Notes: generated by a model from the letters alone, not told the origin. 64,000 bases of DNA from UBA5951 sp012269555 (GCA_038147755.1 JAYQTS010000014.1:186001-250000); one strand, 5' to 3'; numbered from the stretch's first letter, positions 47,552 to 59,300 are shown. Numbers and translations: made by a program.

Positions 47552-49906
47552 TTATTTTTTTGTCCACCAGCCTCGCTTTTTTGCCACTGGAGCATTGTCT
47601 CCAACCTCAGTTACACCTAATTCAATCGAAGCCAAGGGCTCTCTTCCAGCTGCAAGACCCTCAGAGGAAATAGGAGATTCAGACTTTTTTTGATTTGTTG
47701 CGGAGTTCTTTTTCTTACTTACCGTTTTACTGGCTAATTTTTTACTACTTGATTTTTTTACCTTAGTTTTAGGGCGTGTTGATTTTTTAGTTTTGTCCTC
47801 ATTTGCAGATTTTGGAGTCACTTTCTTCTTTGCTTTTTTTATTTTTGACTTATCAACACTTGATTCATTGTTGAATTCTGAGGATGATGCGGTGCCGTGT
47901 GCCTCAGCATTTGCAGATATTTCTTCAGCAGAAGTTATATTTGATTCATTTTGTTTTGATTTACCACCACGGCGTCTGCGAGATTTTGGTCTTGTTTGAG
48001 TTTCATTAATTTCCAAATTAGAGTTGGGGGCGCTTTTTGTCATCTGCCTCGAGTTTTCTTCAGAATCTAAATTATTTTCTGTTTCCGAAACATTATCTAT
48101 GTTTTGAGACATAAATGTCTCATCGCCATCACGCCGACGCCTGCGTCTACCGCCACGACGACCACGTCGTTTGCGTTTTGGTTGGTCACCATTCTCGATA
48201 TCTTCTTCATTTGAGGGGTGTGAATGATGGTAAGGTTCTTTGCTCCGCTCGGGTTTACTTTTACCAGAAACTAATTTTTCTTTTGTTTGTATAAGAATAT
48301 TATCCACCAATAATTGATATTCATTTTCAATTAAGGTTGCATCTGCCTTAATTGAGATCTTACAGCCTGCTCTATTCTCAAGTTCGGTGAGAGTCCCCCT
48401 TTTTTCATTGAGAATGTAAATTGCGATTTCTGTTTGTGTTATGATTGTAAGCTCTTTTGCAGAAATATTACTAATTTCTTCTTCAAGAATTCGCAAAATT
48501 TGGAGGGCAGATGAGTTAACAGAGCGCACTCTACCGGTGCCTTCACAATGGGGGCATGTTTGAGAAATTGATTCAACTAGAGAGGGACGTAATCGTTGTC
48601 TAGACATTTCTAAGAGCCCAAAATGACTTATGCTGCCTACTTGTATTCTGGCTCTATCATTACGAAGAGCCTCTTTTAATTTTCCCTCAACTAAATGCTG
48701 GTTTCTATTTTCTTCCATATCTATAAAATCAATTACGATAAGTCCCGACAAATCTCGTAATTTCAGTTGTCGTCCAATTTCCTCTGCTGCTTCTACATTT
48801 GTTTTGACAGCAGTCTCCTCAATATTACGTTCTCTTGTTGCTTTTCCAGAGTTTACATCAATAGCAACAAGAGCCTCTGTCTGATTAAATACTAAATAAC
48901 CCCCTGATTTTAGGATGACCTCATTTTGATGAATTTGCTCTAGCTGTTCTTCCACTTCATATTGTTGGAAAAGGTGATTATCACCGATGAATTCGAATAC
49001 CCTTTTGGCGTGACTTGGTATAAGCATTTTCATATGGGTTTTTGCTATTTTGTAGCTATCTCCACCCTCCACATATACTTCCTCAATATCGTTAGTATAA
49101 ATGTCTCGAATAGCACGTTTAACTAAACTACCTTCTTCGTGTATAAGACAGGGAGCCTCTGATTTCATCGTATTGGTTCTAATATCATTCCATAATTTGG
49201 TTAAGTAGCTATAATCTCGCTTTATTTCTGTTTTAGTTCTTTTTGAACCAGCTGTTCTCACAATGACGGCCATTCCTTCAGCTACATCTAATTCGCTAAC
49301 CACTGATTTCAGTCGTTTTCTATCTAAGGGATTATTTATTTTGCGAGAAACACCTCCACCTCTATTACTGTTAGGCATCAGAACACAATAGCGCCCAGCA
49401 AGAGAGAGATATGTTGTAAGAGCAGCTCCTTTATTACCACGCTCCTCTTTTACTACTTGAACAAGCAATATTTGTTTTCGAGAAATAACTTCTTGAATTT
49501 TATATTTGTGCAAAGGGTTGGGATTTAACTTCTTTGCAGAAACAGCTAATTCTTCTTCATTATCGATTGTTTCGAGCAACTCCGTTTTCAAGGAGGTATT
49601 TTCCTCCTCTTCATCATCCACAGACTCTGTTTGTTTCTTTAACGCCTCTCTATCTTCGATAGGTATTCGATAGTAATCTGGATGAATTTCACTGAAAGCA
49701 AGAAATCCTTGACGATTGCCTCCATATTCAACAAAAGCAGCTTGTAAAGATGGTTCAACGCGAGTTACACGCGCAAGATAGACATTACCTTTTAGTTGTT
49801 TCCGTGCTGTATTTTCATAGTCAAATTCTTCAATTTTTTGATCATTAAGAAGGACAACTCGTGTCTCTTCTGGTTGATGGGCATCGATGAGTAGTTTTTT
49901 GTTCAT
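47552..49906 (-). CDS. rne: Ribonuclease E/G
   Basis: 784 residues. N-terminal S1 domain split by an acidic insert (SVDDEEEENTSLKTELLETIDNEEE, about residues 92-120; only the first 20 residues of this segment need checking), typical of alphaproteobacterial RNase E. The catalytic Asp pair is in AIDVNSGKATR (near 350) and VIDFIDMEENR (near 393); the zinc-link is CPHCEGTG near 450. The C-terminal third is disordered and basic (RKRRGRRGGRRRRRR near 580, then many K/S/P runs), the scaffold for a degradosome, where the SUV3-like helicase could in principle act. It initiates mRNA decay and rRNA processing. Confidence 0.93.
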   Translation of the reverse strand: MNKKLLIDAHQPEETRVVLLNDQKIEEFDYENTARKQLKGNVYLARVTRVEPSLQAAFVEYGGNRQGFLAFSEIHPDYYRIPIEDREALKKQTESVDDEEEENTSLKTELLETIDNEEELAVSAKKLNPNPLHKYKIQEVISRKQILLVQVVKEERGNKGAALTTYLSLAGRYCVLMPNSNRGGGVSRKINNPLDRKRLKSVVSELDVAEGMAVIVRTAGSKRTKTEIKRDYSYLTKLWNDIRTNTMKSEAPCLIHEEGSLVKRAIRDIYTNDIEEVYVEGGDSYKIAKTHMKMLIPSHAKRVFEFIGDNHLFQQYEVEEQLEQIHQNEVILKSGGYLVFNQTEALVAIDVNSGKATRERNIEETAVKTNVEAAEEIGRQLKLRDLSGLIVIDFIDMEENRNQHLVEGKLKEALRNDRARIQVGSISHFGLLEMSRQRLRPSLVESISQTCPHCEGTGRVRSVNSSALQILRILEEEISNISAKELTIITQTEIAIYILNEKRGTLTELENRAGCKISIKADATLIENEYQLLVDNILIQTKEKLVSGKSKPERSKEPYHHSHPSNEEDIENGDQPKRKRRGRRGGRRRRRRDGDETFMSQNIDNVSETENNLDSEENSRQMTKSAPNSNLEINETQTRPKSRRRRGGKSKQNESNITSAEEISANAEAHGTASSSEFNNESSVDKSKIKKAKKKVTPKSANEDKTKKSTRPKTKVKKSSSKKLASKTVSKKKNSATNQKKSESPISSEGLAAGREPLASIELGVTEVGDNAPVAKKRGWWTKK

Positions 49907-50434
49907 AAGTATATCTCTCTGTCATTTGCAAGCTTTGATAGATGCGATTGCAAGACGATTGTTCAATAGCTGGTCTAGTTGTGTTAGTATTCAGAATGGC
50001 ACAGATAAGCCTTTGGATTGAATTGTTATAATGCTCTATGAGAACAGTATTAAAGTAGAATAAAGGCTCAAATATATTTGTCATTTTTGGTTTCATCATT
50101 CTGCAGAATATAAAAAATAATAAAGTTCGAGGTATCAATTTGGCTGATTTTTGTTAGACAAATATCCAAACAAAAAAGTCTGCCATATGTGTAACTTTCG
50201 CAATAATAAAGGTAATATCACATGAAGAGAAAATAAGGAAAAGAAAATTGAGTTACATCTGTTTTAAGTATTTTTATCTTGCAAGTTTTTTGTTAATTTA
50301 GCGAGCTAAATTAGTCATTATTATAAGTAATGCAGACGTTAAAATTTTATAATCCAAATAGAAGTTGTAACTAATTAAATTTATCAAATAACTTTTTTAT
50401 TGAGTTTTATTTTGTTCTCCACAATGCTTTAATT
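49907..50434. other. Divergent intergenic region, rne / amidase
   Basis: 528 bases, AT-rich, no credible ORF (a 97-codon minus frame at 49845-50138 overlaps the rne start and has no family features). The minus-strand part should contain the rne leader. In E. coli the rne leader is long and mediates autoregulation; whether this one folds similarly I cannot tell. The amidase promoter must lie at the right end. Confidence 0.55.
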
Positions 50435-51757
50435 ATGTCTAAAAAACCTTTATTTTTTATCACCATATTCATTAGTTTCATTTTAGGAACTTTATTGTCT
50501 GCAAAGGCAGACTTTAAAAATAATTATGTTAATTTTCGATTTGGTCAAATATATGAAGTGAGAGGATTGGAGGGATTTACTGGTTCAGCTACTAGAATTG
50601 TTGTTGAAACAAGCATTGCACCAGAGACCCGTATTTTTTTGCTAGAAAACCCCTATAGGCTTGTTATCGATACTGCAAACACTGAATGGAATGTGCCGAA
50701 TTTGAAACATTCGGGTAGTATAAATTTTGGTCCAGTTAGTTCCTATCGATATGGTAAACCTGACTCTAATACAGGTAGATTGGTATTTGAATTATCAGAA
50801 CCTGCAGCTCCTGTGGCAGCATTTCTTCTGCCTCCTGAGGATGAAGGTTATAGGATAGTGGTAGATATTCTTGACAGGGGAGAAACCGCATTCTCTATAG
50901 CTAAAGAGGCGTTAAGGAAAACACCTTATCTTGCAAATAATGAGATCGATTTAATTATACAAAACCAAATTTATGATAAAGATTACACCAATATGTCGGA
51001 CGAGACAGAAGAAGCTCAAAGCATACAACTTCCTGGAAGGGTTGTTGAGCTGATATCGCCCTTAAAAAGGCCCAAAAGATGGGTTGTTACAATAGATCCT
51101 GGACATGGCGGAAAAGACCCTGGCGCAATCGGCCTTTCTGGCACAAAAGAGAAGAAAATTACATTTAATGCTTCAATGCGTTTAGCGGAACACTTAAATA
51201 ACACTGGGCAGGTTATTGCAAGACTAACAAGAGAGGATGACAGCTTTATCAAATTAAGAGACAGAATTGCAATTGCACGTAAACATCAAGCGGATTTATT
51301 TGTCTCTATTCATGCAGACGCTGCCCCTAATGCTAATGCATACGGGATATCTGTATTCTCTTTGTCAGACAAAGCCTCAGATAAGGAAGCTGAATTAATA
51401 GCAGAGCGTGAAAATAAGGCTGATTTGCTCGGGGGACTTGATTTGGCTGCTCAAGATCCACTAGCTGCTAACGCCTTATTGGGAATGTTTCAAAGAGAGT
51501 CAATGAATGAATCTACCTATCTAGCAAAAGCTATATTAGAACAAGTTCGCTCTTTTCCGGGAGGTGACAAACGTGGACATCGATTTGCTGGTTTTGCAGT
51601 ATTAAAGTCACCTGATATTCCCTCTGTTTTAATAGAAATGGGTTTTCTAACAAATAAGCAAGATGAAGCCAATTTAAACAAAAATAAGTATATTGATAAG
51701 TTAACAAAAAAAATTGCAGATGCTATTTTGAAATATCTAAATTCGTCTCAGCTATAA
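50435..51757 (+). CDS. N-acetylmuramoyl-L-alanine amidase (AmiC-like)
   Basis: 440 residues. Signal peptide ending near AKA; an AMIN domain (about residues 45-145, ETRIFLLENPYRLVIDTAN) for peptidoglycan/septum targeting; then Amidase_3 with zinc ligands in TIDPGHGGKDPGAIG (near 220), the metal-binding glutamate downstream, DLFVSIHADAAPN (near 287) and VLIEMGFLTN (near 400). It splits the amide bond between MurNAc and L-Ala at division. Next to PBP1A, the usual order in alphaproteobacteria. Confidence 0.93.
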   Translation: MSKKPLFFITIFISFILGTLLSAKADFKNNYVNFRFGQIYEVRGLEGFTGSATRIVVETSIAPETRIFLLENPYRLVIDTANTEWNVPNLKHSGSINFGPVSSYRYGKPDSNTGRLVFELSEPAAPVAAFLLPPEDEGYRIVVDILDRGETAFSIAKEALRKTPYLANNEIDLIIQNQIYDKDYTNMSDETEEAQSIQLPGRVVELISPLKRPKRWVVTIDPGHGGKDPGAIGLSGTKEKKITFNASMRLAEHLNNTGQVIARLTREDDSFIKLRDRIAIARKHQADLFVSIHADAAPNANAYGISVFSLSDKASDKEAELIAERENKADLLGGLDLAAQDPLAANALLGMFQRESMNESTYLAKAILEQVRSFPGGDKRGHRFAGFAVLKSPDIPSVLIEMGFLTNKQDEANLNKNKYIDKLTKKIADAILKYLNSSQL

Positions 51758-51823
51758 TAATTTGAATAGTAAAATTTATTAGTTGTCATAAAATTGCCCT
51801 AAAAAGAAATTAGTAAAATTAAA

Positions 51824-54242
51824 ATGAAATTATTTTTGGAATATTTACGTTTTTCATAATTTGCACGCTTGCAGGTATAGGGGGAATTTTATGGGTATTT
51901 TGGTCTTTTGGGCAGGATTTACCTGATTATGCAAAGCTCGCTGATTATGAACCGCCGGTTGTCACACGCATACATGCTGGAGATGGCGCATTATTAGCAG
52001 AATATGCAACAGAAAAACGTTTATTTATGCCGACACAAGCAATGCCGCCTGATCTTATAGCTGCTTTTCTCTCTGCTGAGGATAAGTCATTCTATCAGCA
52101 TTTTGGTGTGGACTTAAAAGCATTAGGCCGCGCTATTATAACCAATATTTCCAACATTGGCTCCGGCAGGAGACCAATTGGTGCCTCTACAATAACTCAA
52201 CAGGTCGCAAAAAACTTTTTGCTTACCAATGAGGTGTCAGTCGAACGTAAAATAAAAGAAGCAATCCTTGCTATACGTATAGAACGTGCCCTAGAGAAAG
52301 ATGATATATTAGCTCTTTATTTAAATGATATTTATTTGGGACTATCAAGTTATGGGGTCGCAGCAGCTGCATTAAATTATTTTGATAAGCCTCTTGACCA
52401 ACTTCAATTGCACGAAATTGCATATTTAGCGGCTCTTCCCAAGGCTCCAAATAATTATCACCCGGTTAATAAAACAAAAGATGCAATTGCTAGGAGAAAT
52501 TGGGTATTGCAGCAAATGTTTTTAAATGGCTACATTACGCAAGATGAGAAAGTTTTCGCACAATCTTACGAGTTGGGAGTGAGGGAACAAACAGGTTCTG
52601 ACCTTGCTGAAGCGCCCTATTTTACGGAAGATGTAAGGCGCGAACTTATATTCTTATTCGGCTCTGACATGGTTTATGGTGGAGGCTTGTCAGTTAGAAC
52701 ATCATTAGACCCGACTTTACAAGTTTTTGCACAAGATGCATTGATAAGTGGACTGGAATCACTAGATAGGCGTCAAGGTTGGCGAGGTGCTGTTACACAG
52801 ATAAACCCGTCAGAAAATATTGATGACCAACTTTTACAGATTACGATGTCTATGCCGGAAGGCCGACATGCCGCTTTAGTTTTAAAAGTTAAACCATTTG
52901 AAGCAGAAATTTATGTTGAGGGAATTAAGGGTATTATTCCATTTGCGCTCGCAAAATGGGCGTATCCTCCACGTAATGAAGCTGGCATACGTCCCTCAAA
53001 GGTAAAATCATTGGAGGAGGTGCTTAAAGCAGGAGATGTCGTTATTGTGCAGCGACCTGAAGATGCACCAGATTTGATACCAAAGGATTTTCTATTGAAT
53101 CCAGAATACTGGGCGTTGGGTCAGCGCCCACTCGTGGAGGGAGGCATTGTGGTGATGGACCCTCACACAGGAAGATTACTTGCAATGTCAGGTGGGTATA
53201 ATTTTAATGATTCAGAATTTAACAGAGCTAGTCAAGCATATCGTCAGCCAGGTTCGGCGTTTAAGCCCTTTATTTATCTCGCTGCACTTGACGAAGGCTA
53301 TAGTCCAACTACCCAAATTCTTGATGCGCCATTAGCTGTCGACCAAGGACCAGGACTACCAAAATGGAAGCCATCTAATTATACAAAACGATTTTATGGA
53401 CCATCAATTATGAGGGTTGGAATCGAAAAATCCCGAAATTTGATGACTGCTAGACTAGCAATGGCTATCGGTATGCCAGTAGTGCAAGATTATGCAAAAA
53501 AGTTTAATATTAATGCGGATCTGCCTCCATATTTATCAATGGCTCTAGGAGCTGGTGAAACTACTTTGGTTAAGATTACAGCAGCCTATAGTCAATTGGT
53601 TAATGGTGGATTAAAAGTAAGTCCAAGCTTAATTGACAGAGTTCAAGATAGGTATGGTAAAACTATTATGCGACACGACAATCGAAAATGTCAGGATTGT
53701 GTTGTGAGTTCAGGTTGGAAAAAACAAAATGTTCCTTTATTGCCTGATGATAGAGAACAATTAACGGATCCTGCATCTGCCTATCAAATTATTACAATGC
53801 TTGAGGGTGTAATCAAGAGAGGTACTGGAAGGAAATTGCAAGAAACTGGATTAGTTCTTGCTGGAAAAACTGGCACAACCAATGATAACACAAATGCGTG
53901 GTTTGTAGGGTTTTCTCCAGATTTAGTTGCAGGTGTTTTTGTTGGATTTGATACACCACAGCCTCTTGGAAAGCGAGAAACGGGTTCCTCTGTTGCGGTT
54001 CCAATTTTCAAATCATTCATGACAAAGGCGTTATCAGGAGCACCTCAAATTCCCTTTAGACGGCCTGACGGTGTGAATTTATACCCTGTTCACGCAGAGA
54101 AGGGTTATCAAGTTAAACTTTCTGACCCGAATGTGGTAATGGAGGTTTTAAACCTGGACAGTCTCCTTCAACATCAAATTTTATTGACCTTCCAGAAGAT
54201 AGTGTAACTAAGAAAACAATCGTTACGCCTGATTTGTATTAG
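51824..54242 (+). CDS. mrcA: Penicillin-binding protein 1A, two frameshifts
   Basis: About 806 residues after repair. ATG 51824 opens a membrane anchor that breaks at the T run 51833-51837; adding one T gives FGIFTFFIICTLAGIGGILW and joins the main frame. The transglycosylase has SAEDKSFYQHFGVD (catalytic glutamate near 86) and GASTITQQVAKNF. The transpeptidase has SAFK (SxxK, near 478), SRN (near 536) and KTGTT (near 681). Near 54146 a second missing base separates the end; the repaired tail EVFKPGQSPSTSNFIDLPED to DLY is like other alphaproteobacterial PBP1A tails. Both breaks are at T runs. Confidence 0.88.
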
Positions 54243-54325
54243 AAATTTCAAGCTAAGACTATTGCACGTTAATTTTTTTTAATTATCTATTACTTTTAAT
54301 CAGAAAGATTTGTTAAGAATATATT

Positions 54326-55432
54326 ATGCAAACAGAAACACAGCACGCTTTAGATAACATAAAACAATCCATTGAACTTCTTAAAAGACACTTAAATTTA
54401 GAAGAAGCGCAAACTAGAATCTCGAAGATTGAAGAAACTAGTTCAGCAGTGGGTTTTTGGAATGACCAAAAAAACGCTCAAAATTTAATGCGCGAAAAAA
54501 CCACACTTGAAAATAAAATTCAGAGTATAAACGATTTAGAGAATGGTTTAAATGATCAACTGGAGATGCTTCAACTTGCAAATGACGAGCAGGATCAAGA
54601 ACTAATTAGTGAAATAGAAAAGGCGATTAAAAATCTTTCTATAGTTGCAGGGAAAAAGCAAATTGAAACTCTTTTGTCGGGCGAAGCGGATAAAAATAAT
54701 TGTTTTGTTGAAATTCACTCTGGTGCAGGTGGTACTGAAGCACAAGACTGGGCTGCAATGCTTTTTCGAATGTATACTAGGTGGGCAGAGCAGAGAGGTT
54801 TTAAAGTAGAGGTTATAGATGAAACAGATGGAGAAGAAGCTGGGATAAAATCAGCAACAATAAGAATTATTGGGGATTGTAGTTATGGTTGGATGAAAAC
54901 AGAATCTGGAGTTCATAGATTGGTAAGGATATCTCCATTTGATAGTTCTGCGCGACGGCATACAAGCTTCTCTAGCATTTGGGTGTACCCAGAAATTGAT
55001 GATAATATTGAAATAGACATAGAAGAGAAGGATTTGAGAATAGACACATTTAGGGCGTCTGGAGCAGGTGGGCAACATGTAAACACTACAGACTCAGCGA
55101 TCCGTATTACCCATATTCCAACGAACATAATCGTTCAATGTCAATCAGATAGGTCTCAACATCGTAATAAAGCTACCGCGATGAAAATGTTAAGAGCTAG
55201 GTTATATGAAGCTGAACTTCAGAAAAGAGAAAATGAAGCAACCGAAGGAAATTCTGAAAAAGCAGACAATGGTTGGGGGAGTCAGATTAGGTCATATGTT
55301 TTGCATCCCTACCAAATGGTAAAAGATCTGAGAACACAAGTTGAGACTGGAAATACTCAAGCAGTTCTAGATGGGGATATTGACGGGTTCATTGAGGCTG
55401 GCCTTGCCGCAAAGGTTGGAATGACAAGATAA
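54326..55432 (+). CDS. prfB: Peptide chain release factor 2
   Basis: 368 residues, open from ATG to stop with no programmed frameshift. The RF2 tripeptide SPF is in RISPFDSSARRHTSF near residue 202, the GGQ loop in ASGAGGQHVN near 245, and the family sequence ends GLAAKVGM. It recognises UAA and UGA. Full and intact. It follows mrcA by about 80 bases. Confidence 0.96.
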   Translation: MQTETQHALDNIKQSIELLKRHLNLEEAQTRISKIEETSSAVGFWNDQKNAQNLMREKTTLENKIQSINDLENGLNDQLEMLQLANDEQDQELISEIEKAIKNLSIVAGKKQIETLLSGEADKNNCFVEIHSGAGGTEAQDWAAMLFRMYTRWAEQRGFKVEVIDETDGEEAGIKSATIRIIGDCSYGWMKTESGVHRLVRISPFDSSARRHTSFSSIWVYPEIDDNIEIDIEEKDLRIDTFRASGAGGQHVNTTDSAIRITHIPTNIIVQCQSDRSQHRNKATAMKMLRARLYEAELQKRENEATEGNSEKADNGWGSQIRSYVLHPYQMVKDLRTQVETGNTQAVLDGDIDGFIEAGLAAKVGMTR

Positions 55433-55721
55433 TTTCTACAACTCTTTATATTATAATTGGTCGAGTAAAATCTGGAAAAAATTTTCTGTCGTCCAGAGCT
55501 TTATTTTAAAGAAGTTGTTAGAGACAATGATGTAATGAGTCTTTATGGCCTTTTATTTTGAAAAGGTTGGGTCTTTTTGCTTTCTACCAAATTAACAATC
55601 AAACTAATATTACCAAACCTTAGTTTTTCATAATCTGCTCTGATAGTTAGAACTAGATCAGTCTCTTCAGCATATTTTGAGTTAATGAAAAAAAGATTGT
55701 TGCAGACATCAGTTTCTTATG
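55433..55721. other. Gap between prfB and bcp with a weak hairpin
   Basis: 289 bases. CCTTTT (55549-55554) and AAAAGG (55561-55566) can pair around ATTTTG, with TCTTTTT ending about ten bases later: a poor terminator for prfB at best. On the minus strand a 57-codon open frame (55543-55716) follows the bcp stop but has no start codon near its beginning. I recognise no product and do not call it a gene. Confidence 0.4.
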
Positions 55722-56183
55722 TTACCCGCCCGCTTGCACTTGCGCTAAAACATTCTCGGCATGACCCGGTATTTTAACTTTTCGCCAAACTTTTGTAACT
55801 TTACCATCAGGGTCAATTAGAAAAGTTGACCGCTCAATACCCATGTACGATTTTCCATACATTGATTTTTCAACCCAAACGCCGAATTGCTCGCAAATGT
55901 TTGTTTCATTATCTGCGCCTAATATACATTCTAGGGCGTGTTTAGCACGAAATTTTGCTTGTTTTGCTGGTGTATCCTTAGATATTCCGATGACAACTGT
56001 GTTCGCAGCATCAAACTCGGCTAACAAGTTTGTGAAGGAGATAGCCTCTTTTGTGCAACCAGATGTGTCTGCTCTCGGGAAAAAGAATATAACCACATTT
56101 TTACCCCGATAATCAGATAGTGTAAAATGTCCACGATCAGTTGCTATGGTAAATTCTTGTACTTTAGATCCAGTTTCCAGCAT
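55722..56183 (-). CDS. bcp: Thioredoxin-dependent peroxiredoxin (Bcp/PrxQ)
   Basis: 153 residues. The peroxidatic cysteine is in FFPRADTSGCTKEAISF (near residue 42); the BCP family partner position follows five residues later and is not cysteine here, so it may act as a 1-Cys or use a distal cysteine (ECILGADNETNICEQFG has two). It reduces organic and hydrogen peroxides. FAD/NAD-free cytoplasmic enzyme; sarcosine oxidase in this genome makes H2O2. Divergent from the AsmA-like gene. Confidence 0.88.
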   Translation of the reverse strand: MLETGSKVQEFTIATDRGHFTLSDYRGKNVVIFFFPRADTSGCTKEAISFTNLLAEFDAANTVVIGISKDTPAKQAKFRAKHALECILGADNETNICEQFGVWVEKSMYGKSYMGIERSTFLIDPDGKVTKVWRKVKIPGHAENVLAQVQAGG

Positions 56184-56345
56184 CGGTGCTTGCTCCGTGA
56201 CAGTAATATTGTTTTACTAATATAGTGATTATCGCAGACTCGATCAAATATCTAGCAGATTAATTCAAGCTATGGCAGAAACAATCACTTTGTATTATAT
56301 CAATGTTAATATTTTATATTATATTCATGAGCTGATAGGCACCCA

Positions 56346-59300
56346 ATGCTGTTTATGAAAAAAGCCAAAGGTTGTAAGAAAAATGTTTTATTTGATTTAG
56401 CCAGTCTGTTGGTATCTTTCATTATTTTGGGTCCCGTTATTACATCAGTTAATGACTCCGTTTTTCAGAATAAAGATAACTTCCTTGAGAAAATAATTAA
56501 AACTCAAATATCTGAATATTTTCCAAACTATTCAGTTGAAGTTGAAAAAATTGAATTAACTCCCTCTCTTTCCGATACACCTCTCGAGCTTAAAATCCAT
56601 GATTTGAAATTAATTGGACCAAAGGCGCATATTAACATAACTGAAAGCAGGTTTAAGTTTGCTCTAAAGAGTGTTTTCTTTTCAGGAATACCGCAAAGTA
56701 TCAGTTTAAAGGGCGCAAAAGTAACGTTAAATAATATATCAAAAAATTCGGAAAATACATATTTGGACAAAGTGGATAACAGTGAACTATTATCTGAAAT
56801 ATTCACACAAATACCAAGAATCAAGCCTATATTTGGGTTGCCTCAAAAAATAGACATTATTTTGGATGAGTTGAGTGTGTTTGAATTAAAGAATCCAAAC
56901 CTTAATAAAATACTTATTAAAGACCTTAATTTAAACATATCTCAGTTAGGACAAAATAATTTAGAGGCTTTACTATCACTCAAGACTTTTGGTAACGGTA
57001 GATTGGACGCAAGTCTGCAGGCAGATATTTCTGACCTGAGTTGGAAGGTAACTGCTAATCTGCAGGCTGTAAATACAAGGCCATTTCGAGATTATTTGCC
57101 TAAATATTTTCAAGAAATACTGACAGAGTGTATTTTTTCTGGTGAATTAAACACAGAGTTTGAGGCGTCCAAGTTAATTTCTATAGATGGACATTTTGAT
57201 TCCGAAAAAATTACACTTAATTCAAGGTCTGAAGAGCATCTCAATGTGAACAAATTTTCAGGCTGGTTTGACTATGACGCAGCTAAAAAAAGAGCTGAAT
57301 TTACAAATCTTGTGTTGGATTTTGCACCTGAATTTAAATTAAAGGCAGCAATTCAATTAGAAAATATTGGCGGCACAGATACGTTAATTACTGCAAATGC
57401 AGAAACAAGGGATGCACCTTTAAAAAATGTATTGCCTTTCCTTTCAACTAAGCAACTTTTGCCAATAAATAATATTTTTACTGATCACACAGCAGACGGT
57501 GTTTTCGATTTTGCCTCTTTTAAGATAATGGGAATAAAAAAAGCTAACACCGATATAATAGATTGGCAGGAACTCCATGTGGACGGGCAAGTATCAGATT
57601 TAGGAATAGTAGCTACAAACAGTCAATATAAACTATTGAAGGCTAAAACGAAAAATGTTTTTTCAGCAAATTTAAATAGAGATGAACAAAAAAGTAAGTT
57701 TTTTTTAAGCTCAGCAATTTCTGATGGACTTATAGAGTTAAAAGACTCAGGTAAAGTTATAGAAAATATCACTGGAAAATTAGATTTTTCCTTTGATGGA
57801 AATACTATTCAAAACGCTTCAATTAAATTTTTGCAACCCCAAATTGGTGAGTTACTTTTTACTGCTAAATTGCTTTCAATTGATGAAGCACTTACGCAGT
57901 TTGATGAAACATCAAATAAGCAATTTAAGCAATACGTAAGTAAAACGAAGGATTCTGTTCCAGCTATAATTGCCTTGGAAACAGAAAAATTCAACGCAGA
58001 TGTACTCTTACAACTCTGGCCAGAGCAAATTGCAATGAGTGCACGCAAATGGCTGCTCAAGAGGGGATCTGGAGGAGATTTTCGAAATGTGAAGTTAAGA
58101 GCATTTGCTGGATTTCCTAAAATTGAGCCAAGCTTAGAATACTCTCAAACACTCCGAAAGCCTTTTTTTGCTGGATTATCTGGAAATTGGGGCTGGCATA
58201 ATATGAATTTTACATGGAAGGATAAGAGCCCAATAATGAGGTCTGTCGACCTTGAAGCGCGTATCTTTGAGAATCGATTATCTATAGAGATTTTGAGTGC
58301 AAGCATGCCTGAACTCAAAATGAAAAATGGACAAATTGAACTCTTCCCTGTTTTTGGATATGGAAAGGCTTCAATCAAGCGTGATGTCGAAATAGAAGCT
58401 ACAATTGATGGTACTATTTCTGCTTTTAGAGAGCTTTTAGATGATCCAACGGTAAATAGGTTACCAATTGAACTTAAAAAACTCACCAATCCGAGCGGGA
58501 CAATTGTTACGAAAATAACCACGAGATCAGGGCTTCAACAAGGAAAGTTAAAGTTAAATACTATTTCCGCTTTAGCGAGTTTATCGTCTGCCTCTTTTGG
58601 AAATTTACCCTTAGATGAAACGCTCTCTGATGGAAATATTGAGCTTACACTTGAAGAGGATGGAAAACTTCTTTTTAACGGTATAGGAAAAATTTCGGGT
58701 GTTGAGTCTTCCTTTAACGGGAAACAAACAGCAGATAAAAAAATGAATGTAGTAATTAAAACTACCCCTTCAAAATATTTGTCAGAGCAGATTAGGGATT
58801 TTACAAGAATCGATATTTCTGGAAATACGGCTATGAGGTTGCATCTTGATTATGATTCGAAAAATAAAATAGGAGGAGGGAGCGCTAAAGTAGATTTAAC
58901 GGATGCAGCTATCGATTTGCCTATGTTTAATTGGGCTAAAATTCCTGGTGAGAACGGAGAGGTGGACGCCTCATTTAATTTTAACTCTAGCTCAGTCCAA
59001 AAAATTGAAATTGAAGAAGCCATTATTGGGACCTTGCAAGGTAGGGGCGTTTTTGAAGTCGCGTCTGACCTATCTATCTCCAATGCAATGGTCACAGATT
59101 TTAAGTCTCCAGGATATGATATAGATAAATTGGTAATTAATACAAATGAGGATAAAACCATAGAAGTTTTAGCAGAGGGTAGTTTAATTGACACGACATT
59201 TTTGCGTCGGACAAAAGGTGTTACCGAGAATAGAGAAATCTCATTTGATTTTACATCAGCTAGATTACAACTTGGGAAAGATATAACTCTACAAGGTAAA

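Noticed and set aside
49845..50138. 97-codon minus-strand frame overlapping the rne start
   Set aside because: It shares the rne 5' end in another frame, has no recognisable domain and no ribosome site.
54326..54420. Programmed +1 frameshift at the prfB start, as in E. coli
   Set aside because: The frame is open from ATG to stop and there is no internal CTTTGA-type site near codon 25.
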